Shown piece after piece: positions 57,608-64,000 of a stretch of DNA of 64,000 bases. The stretch comes from Aquanectria penicillioides (Eukaryota; Ascomycota; Sordariomycetes; Hypocreales; Nectriaceae). The stretch lies in contig PYIU01000009.1 in NCBI GenBank assembly GCA_003415625.1, forward strand, positions 1,178,001 through 1,242,000, given 5' to 3'. The translations under genes and the position numbers were made by a program. The notes beneath the pieces are model-generated. The model did no database searches. It was not told where the DNA came from and saw nothing but the letters and a program-made list of their open reading frames with translations. The first letter of the stretch is position 1. Each line of letters begins with the position of its first letter.

Positions 57608-58525
57608 CAGAATGGGCGCAACGTGGAAATCCCTTCTGCAGATGCGAACATGCCGCGCACGAGCGGCATGAACATCGGAGGCCCTCGAACTCCATGCGAG
57701 TGACGCCAACGGCGGCAGCGGGCCCGAGCCTTGGTTCCTCCATGGCAAAGGTCTCGTGGCCGCGATGCGGAATCGGCTCAGCGCCATTGGGGAATGGCAG
57801 CGACAGACATCGAACGCACCCCGCGAGGAGGGAGACTGCGGCAAATATTCGCGTGCGGACGTGGGTGTCGACGTGGGCGTGAGGCCGGCTCGGTTATGAC
57901 ATGTTCGCTCGCGACTGGACTCGGCCCTCCTGCGGGTGATGGGATGCGTGGTGAGGACGACACGATGGTGTTGCCAGAGCGGCGGCGCATGACAGATAGC
58001 CAGGGCTGTGACGGGGCAGGATGCACAACTTAACCAATCCTCGTCACCTTCTAAATGGCCCTAAACTACAGCGCAAGGCCACCTAAAAATGGTGTGGTGG
58101 ACTGATGCGAATTCTCGGTTTCAGTGCATCACCAAAGCTGCCCGCCAGCAACAGGCACATCCACTGTAAGCTGGCGGCAGGCATGTGAGTAGGTACGTAG
58201 TCAGCCTGGTCTCCGCACCGCAAATCTTCAGCAGAAACCCGCCTAGCGGACCCAACGTTTTAGCAACCCGCAACCTTCTAAATATGGAGTAGCTGCTGCC
58301 TTGTCACAGTACCCTTGCGCGAACAAAACAACAAACATACCTAAACAACATCAGGGCCCCGAGCTTACCGGTCCATTCCAGCCCTTTTCATTTCCTTTTT
58401 CTCTCCCCTCAAGTTCCCCCGCCCCCGCCCCTCGGTCAAATATCGACGCCTACCCCTCCGACGCAAACCGTTGAACGGACCCCGCCAAATATCACCGCCC
58501 TCTCTCGTCCTTGCATTTATTTGCC
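57608..58525. other. Divergent promoter region, hydrolase / Sds22
   Basis: About 920 bases between divergent starts; a pyrimidine-rich stretch lies at 58370-58440, before Sds22. Nothing else is supported. Confidence 0.5.
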
Positions 58526-59781
58526 ATGCCTGGTTCCCTCGACAAGGAGAGCGATGGCCACGCCCACATCGACATCCCGGAGGACCTTCCCTCTCCACGA
58601 CCCGAGGGCGAAGCCAGTCCGGTTATGCGGAACAGCAAAGGCTGGGATGGCAAGCTACGAGTCCCTAAGTCGGCGCTCGTGTCGAACCCCGAAGCCTTGT
58701 CCGACCCGGAATACTCTGACGATGAAAATGTCTTGAACGGCGACGAAATTGCGGCCGACGAAGGTAATAGGGCGACCCGGCGATTCATGAACCAAGCTGA
58801 TCCTTCATCGCAACAGACCTTTTGGAGGACGAGGACCCCGAAACAGACGAGATCATGCTGTCTCACTCCCGCATCGGCTCAATATCTGCCTTGAAGCTCG
58901 AGCGCTTCAAGAGCGTGGCACGTCTCTGCCTGCGACAAAACAGCATCCAGGGAATCGAGGGCCTATCTAGCCTCGCCGCTACCTTGCAAGACCTCGATCT
59001 TTACGACAACCTGATCTCGCATGTCCGCGGCCTCGACGAGCTGACAAATCTAACGAGCCTCGACCTGAGCTTCAACAAAATCAAGCACATTAAACATATC
59101 AACCACCTAACCCAGCTGAAGGACTTATTTCTAGTCGCGAACAAGATTGGCAAAATCGAAGGCTTGGAAGGGCTCGACAAGCTGACGTCGTTGGAGCTGG
59201 GTTCAAACCGCATCCGCGAAATCCGAAACCTCGAAACTCTCGCAAGCCTAGAGGAGCTTTGGGTGGCAAAGAACAAAATTACCGAGATTAGCGGCCTCGG
59301 CGGCCTACCGAACCTACGCCTCCTCAGCATTCAGTCTAACCGCATTTCTGATCTATCTCCCTTGAAGGAAGTGCCACAGCTGGAGGAGCTATACATTTCT
59401 CATAATGCTCTGGAATCGCTGCAGGGCATCGAGCACAACACCAAGCTTCGTGTTCTCGACATCTCTAATAACAAGGTCTCAAGCTTGCAGGGACTCGGTC
59501 CGCTTACAGAAATCGAGGAACTATGGGCCAGCTACAACTTGATCGGCGATTTCAACGACGTCGAGAAGGAGCTCAAAGACAAGGGCCAGCTCACCACAGT
59601 TTACTTCGAAGGCAACCCGCTGCAGCTCCGTGGGCCTGCTCTATATCGGAACAAGGTGCGGTTGACGCTGCCTCAGTTGAAGCAGATTGATGCCAGTAAG
59701 TATCCCGGCAAACACGGCCGATCATGGCAAGGAAGGATATACTCTGACATTTGTCTCTCTTTAGCTTTCGTGCGAGTATAA
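58526..59781 (+). CDS. sds22: Sds22, leucine-rich repeat regulator of protein phosphatase 1
   Basis: Three exons (58526-58763, 58817-59695, 59765-59781) give 377 residues. The acidic N-terminus (SDPEYSDDENVLNGDE) precedes about eleven SDS22-type 22-residue leucine-rich repeats, such as LQDLDLYDNLISHVRGLDEL, LTSLDLSFNKIKHIKHINHL and LTSLELGSNRIREIRNLETL, and an LRR cap (LTTVYFEGNPLQ, then LPQLKQIDATFV). Sds22 binds the catalytic subunit of protein phosphatase 1 with inhibitor-3 and helps its assembly and mitotic function. The last exon codes for only five residues and a stop; it completes DATFVRV. Introns are GT-AG (53 and 69 nt). The frame is intact. Confidence 0.93.
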
Positions 59782-60186
59782 CAGGTTGCCGAGATTAAAT
59801 TTCTAGTGGACTACGGCGCAGACGGTACGGTACGGCGTTGGATGGCATTGTTTACACATAGCAAGAGAGCATGGTTCAGAGAGAACAAAAAACCATCAGG
59901 CCGCCAAAGACAAATGTCCAACATGGTTTCAGAACCGAGCAGAGGATTTATCAAGCGGCAATATACGCAAGAGTCTTTGATCACCACATTTCACCAATGT
60001 TGTAAGGGGACCAGAGCTCGTGGGTTTGTGTGGGGGGAATGGGTTATCTGTTTGTATTCTAAGGTGGACTCCCCATTACGTCCTTGGGGCTAGAAGATAC
60101 AGCCATCATCAACATAACAAACGCCTAAGATGATCCCAAATCATGTCATTTCCGTCACTTTTCATCGTCAAGTTTGAATCATTGCT
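59782..60186. other. Convergent 3' spacer
   Basis: About 400 bases between Sds22 and the aldo-keto reductase, with both 3' untranslated regions. Nothing else is seen. Confidence 0.5.
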
Positions 60187-61640
60187 CTAAGCGAAGATCC
60201 AGAGGTTCTCGGTGTCGAAGTACTGCGTCGAGGACAAATTGTCAGTACGTGTCTTGAGGTAGCTGAGGTTTGAAAAGGGGGTTAGGCAAACTCACGTTGG
60301 TGGGCTGGTTGAACTTGAGGTGGAGGTTCATCTTGGAGATGCGCACCATATCCTCCTCGGGGATGTCCCAGCCAGTGCAGTCGAGGTTCTGGGTCATGAG
60401 ATCGACGTTGTAGGTCTTGGGGATGACAGCCAGGCCCTGCTGGGTGGCCCATCGGAGGAGGACCTGGGCGGGGGTCTTGCCGAGCTTCTCGGCGAGGCCG
60501 GTAAAGACATCGTGCTTCATAAGGGGAGAGGCCGACTTGGCGCGGTCCATGTCAAGCTCGATGAAGCCGGCAGGGCCGAAGGAGGAGTAGGCAGTCAGAG
60601 TGATGCCCTCAGCCTTGGCGAGGCGGACGAGCTCGGGTTGCTGGTGGTAGGGGTGAAGCTCGACCTGGAGGGTGGCAGGGCGGATCTTGGCATACTTGAG
60701 GAGGTCGTAGATGGTCTGGGACTGGAAGTTGGAGATGCCGATGGAGCGAGCGAGGCCCTTCTCGACGAGCTTCTCCATGGCCCCCCAGGTCTCCTGGTTG
60801 GTGGCCTTGCTCCAGCGGATCTCCGACTTGCCATCGTAGTGCCAGCCGGGGGGTAGCGGACCTCGGGGTCGACGTACTCGAGGGCGACGGGGAAGTGGAT
60901 GAGGAAGAGGTCGAAGTAGTCGATCTGCCAGTCGGCGAGCTGGCGGCGGGTGATGGGCTCGACGTTCTCTTCGTCGTGGTAGGTCTGCCAGAGCTTGGAG
61001 ACGATGAAGAGGTCCTCGCGCTTCACGATGCCCTCCTTGATGGCACGGGCGACACCCTCGCCGCATCCCTTCTCATTGCCGTAGTCTAGATGGAGGGGAA
61101 AAACACCAAGTTAGAACCAATTCTCTCAAGAGGTTGATTTGTGCGCATTGTGGATGTGATTCGCCAATTCTTCCGCTCCCCCTCCCCCTCCGCTGCCCTG
61201 AAGCTGCTGCTTCCAGCGGGAGGGCGGGCAAAGTGCAGATGCCCAAGATGCCCAGAGACAATGGCAGCTGGAAGCTGCTGCATGACGCGGGTGGAGGGGT
61301 CAATGTTACAGGGGTTCGTGGGTATTCTCTCGGGGTAATTGGGTAAAAAACAGATGAGGGGCTGTCAACGAGCAGGGGGGTGTGGACCGGCGGGATGACG
61401 GAGCAGCAGCAGCTCTCTTTTTTTGGATGGGCGCTTTGGCGGGCCGTCTCGCGCGTCTGGTCTTCTTATCATGACGAAGGGGAAATGGCACTTACCGCAA
61501 GCGCCGTCGAGCAGACGGTAGCCGGCCTTGATGGCATTGTAAACAGTGTCGGCAGTGTTGTCGTCGACCTTCCAGAGACCGAAGCCCACCTGGGGCATCT
61601 CGAAGCCGCTGTTGAGCTTGATGTTGGGGACGGAAGTCAT
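60187..61640 (-). CDS. Xylose-reductase-type aldo-keto reductase (frame break at 60848-60853)
   Basis: Three exons on the minus strand (61640-61496, 61085-60296, 60222-60187) give about 323 residues if one base is added. It belongs to the D-xylose reductase group of the aldo-keto reductases, which reduce xylose to xylitol with NADPH in the cytosol. The catalytic tetrad is in place: Asp45, Tyr50 (in GACDYGNE), Lys79 (IVSKLW) and His112 (LIHFP). [14 protein letters not shown] is the coenzyme-binding segment. The frame breaks after VDPEVRYPP: the next frame gives [12 protein letters not shown], as in the family. One more C in the C6 run (G6 on + at 60848-60853) restores it. The first intron, 410 nt, is unusually long for this window. 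The last exon codes for 11 residues ending NLWIFA. The upstream leader extends into 61700. Confidence 0.9.
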
Positions 61641-64000
61641 TGTGACTGACGGTGTGGTTGGACGGGTCTAGATCTAAGAGGAGACGAGCAAAGCTGTGGC
61701 AGCGCAATGACTATGACGAGGGATAGAGAGAAGGGAGGAGGAAGAGGAAAAGGGAATGAAGGAGCAGAGGGCGAGAGAGGCATCATGGAGTATTTATGCC
61801 GTCACCAAGCTTCCTGTCGGCCCAGTCCATTCCTCCTCGCCCGCCCACGGCCACATGTCCGTCATGGCACGTCTTGATAGCCAGACACCGAGACTCCCTG
61901 CGTACATGGGCCGACAGCCCGGCGTGGCGAGGCAAATAATGCGCATCAACGGGTAGTCCACAGTCCAGGCGGAGCGGCAATGTCATGGCAACGGGCGACG
62001 GGCAAACGAGATGTCCTAGGGGAGCTAAATGGGGGTGTAAGTGTATGTACTATGTAGAACCGCGTGGTGGTTCCACCGATTCAACGTCGCATTGATCCAG
62101 AAAGCCAGTGCCGCTTTTGTGGGGCAGCCTGCAATTCATCCGGAGCGGCGGAGGTGGGGCCCTCTTTAGGAGGCATGCGCTGCGGCCGGCGGGGCGAGGA
62201 TGTGATCCAAAGTTGCATGAGGTTTTGTCCTGGTGTTGAGCCTCCTCCTTTCGGATTCGACGGCGGTTATGCTGTCCGTTGTCCGTCTCTTATCGCGGTG
62301 GGTAATGCATACCACGAGGACGTTTGTGATAGAAGGCAGGGTCGGGGGGTGTTTCGAGTGTATAGGCAAAAGTGGTGCTTCGCCGCGGTTGCAACTGTTG
62401 GATAATTGGAAGCGGTCTTGTAGGTGCAAGTTGGGTATTTTTTCATTTAGATCACGAGAAAACAAACACCAATGGCGGCTAGGCGCATGCCGATCTCGCA
62501 GGCTTCACCTAGAAACCCGAAATCCCGGTTCATTTAACTTCCAGAATTCAATAGAAGGACGCCACGGACATGATCCTATTTGCCTGTTGCATCAGATGCT
62601 CGGTCCAGGGTAGCTAGGTGAGCTGCAGAAAGGTGAAGCCATCCGCGGCACCGCCCCGCAAGTTGCCTCCCCCGCCGCGATGGAAAAAGGAAGCAAAGGG
62701 GAGATTAGGCAAAAGCAGCAACGGGTCTACGCCTAAAGGGATCTGTACACCGTGGTCCAGAGGTCATGATGCCAAATCCCTGGGAGGGGTGACACTGGAC
62801 CAAAACCTGGACGTGACGGGCCGCTTCGCGACAGCGGAGACGTTAGATTCTCATGCAGGTCCCCTTGTGATTGGCATGGCTATCAAGAGACCCGAAGACG
62901 AGGGGCACCTAATTGAGGCCCTGCATCATTGCACACACCCCCTTTGGCGGGAGCTCTTTTTTCGTTTCCAAACCACCAAAAAAACTCCGCTGACGCCTAT
63001 TTGTGCGTTTAAGTCGCCCTGCGTGAGTCGGTGTCGCGCCTGGGAGCCAAGTGGGTTGGGCGACAGCCTCCCTGGCTGTGATTGCTGCGGTAGACACACC
63101 AAGAGACCGGCCCATAGGCCCAGTGGATAGTGGACTCGAACGACGTGCAGGACTTTCCCTAGCCCAGGCCTCATGGTGAGTTGTCAAAACGAGCGAGGAT
63201 GCCAGGTTCCCCAGTCTTGGAAGGGGGTTAGATATGAGGGCTGTGCCGCCTTGGAAATTCGGGGGTGCACTCCACCCTCATGAGGCCGCATTGTTGGGTT
63301 AGGACCGCTTTCCTCGAACAAGTAACAAAAAACACCGTTTCCCAGCGGATACAAGGCATGGTCTGTCTGAATTGCGTATCGGCGAGCTTGCAGAGGGGCG
63401 TCCAAACTCCAAACCAGCTTGATGAATTTAGCCTGAATTGCCCCCCACGTCGGGGAGTGTCGGTGCTTCCTCGTCCCACATGCGGCTAAATGAGTTGGCC
63501 TGAGGTGGTGGTTGATCACTTGGAAGATCCACCTTTCAGGAAGGCAAGTGAGTGGAGATAGCGCCTGACGCCTGATCTTGGTGGTGCCTACATGACCGAA
63601 TCAACACCAGGCACCACAGCATCTCAACCGCTCCACGACACAATGAAGACGCACGATTATTTTGGCAGAATCCCACCACTACAGCTCCCTTCTATCTTCT
63701 CGTTAATTCCTTCCCGAAGACCATGTTCGAGCGAACAAAAGGTAAGTTTGCGCCGTCATGACAAAGGCTCGAGGTGAACTGAACTGGTCGCGAGCATGGG
63801 GGTGTGTGCGTGTGGTGTGGCCATCATGTCTCTGCTGTGTTAACAATGGGCCTTCGGGATAACTTTGCTCACCTTCCTCGTTTAAACAACGTCAAATAGT
63901 CAATTCGAGTTCTTTGCGCGGATCCTTTGATTATCTATTATTGACCTTGCTTCGAAACCCAAAATTAGCCATTTGTCAATACCACCATGTTTTACAACAA
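61641..64000. other. Terminal spacer; possible leader of a next gene at the right edge
   Basis: The first few hundred bases are the promoter of the aldo-keto reductase. The remainder has only short frames without domains. Near the right edge, a GTAAGT donor at 63742 could be spliced to a TTAG at 63965-63968, just before an ATG in a good context (ACCACCATG, 63987-63989) that is open to the end of the window. This could be a leader intron and the first codons of a gene that continues outside, but it is too short to test. Confidence 0.3.

Overview
This is a stretch of nuclear chromosome from a filamentous ascomycete, most likely a sordariomycete of the Hypocreales type. The reasons are short 50-80 nt GT-AG introns with CTAAC or CTGAC-like branch sites, mono-directional single genes with long spacers, a Zn2Cys6 regulator, a class II DAHP synthase, and Rif1, Ric8, Csn12, Sds22 and eL20 orthologues of fungal type. 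I see no CRISPR array, rRNA, recognisable tRNA, biosynthetic gene cluster or intact transposon.

Layout. 0-4.6 kb: the 3' end of a CTL/Pns1-type transporter, an arginase-fold protein with a changed metal site, and a protein built of about 56 charged pentapeptides. 7.9-9.3 kb: a six-exon FMN-dependent hydroxy-acid dehydrogenase with a signal-like N-terminus. 13.3-21.7 kb: an AT-hook protein with a microcephalin-like BRCT domain, a HYPK-type UBA protein, class II DAHP synthase, and glucose-6-phosphate 1-epimerase. 23.2-31.1 kb: an accessory-looking block with two tandem F-box paralogues and an MFS sugar transporter, followed by two decayed copies of that transporter's 3' end. 35.1-49.4 kb: Rif1 diverging from Ric8, a chromodomain protein, a DUF1772-like membrane protein, a GNAT acetyltransferase and a Zn2Cys6 factor. 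49.6-61.7 kb: ribosomal protein eL20 diverging from Csn12, a BTB protein, a Bem46-like hydrolase, Sds22 and a xylose-reductase-type aldo-keto reductase. Long spacers at 4.6-7.9, 9.3-13.3, 31.1-35.1 and 61.7-64 kb hold no gene I can support.

Functional links are limited. Rif1 (two PP1-docking motifs at its N-terminus) and Sds22 are both partners of protein phosphatase 1. HYPK and eL20 belong to translation. DAHP synthase and the GNAT gene each have a perfect Gcn4/Cpc1-type site upstream. These are ordinary housekeeping genes, not one system.

The strongest unexpected signal is technical. Seven otherwise well-conserved genes (BRCT protein, DAHP synthase, second F-box protein, Rif1, Zn2Cys6 factor, aldo-keto reductase and DUF1772 protein) each break reading frame exactly once, at or next to a short mononucleotide run. 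Six need one more base, five of them in a C or G run of the coding strand (the Zn2Cys6 site could be either of two adjacent runs); the seventh needs one fewer A. Homopolymer errors in the consensus explain this better than seven independent mutations or programmed frameshifting. The best biological oddities are the decayed tandem 3' copies of the sugar transporter, the pentad-repeat protein, the arginase-like metal-site substitution, and unusual gene structures (a GC-AG intron in Ric8, a 25-nt exon, and a 4-nt first coding exon in eL20).
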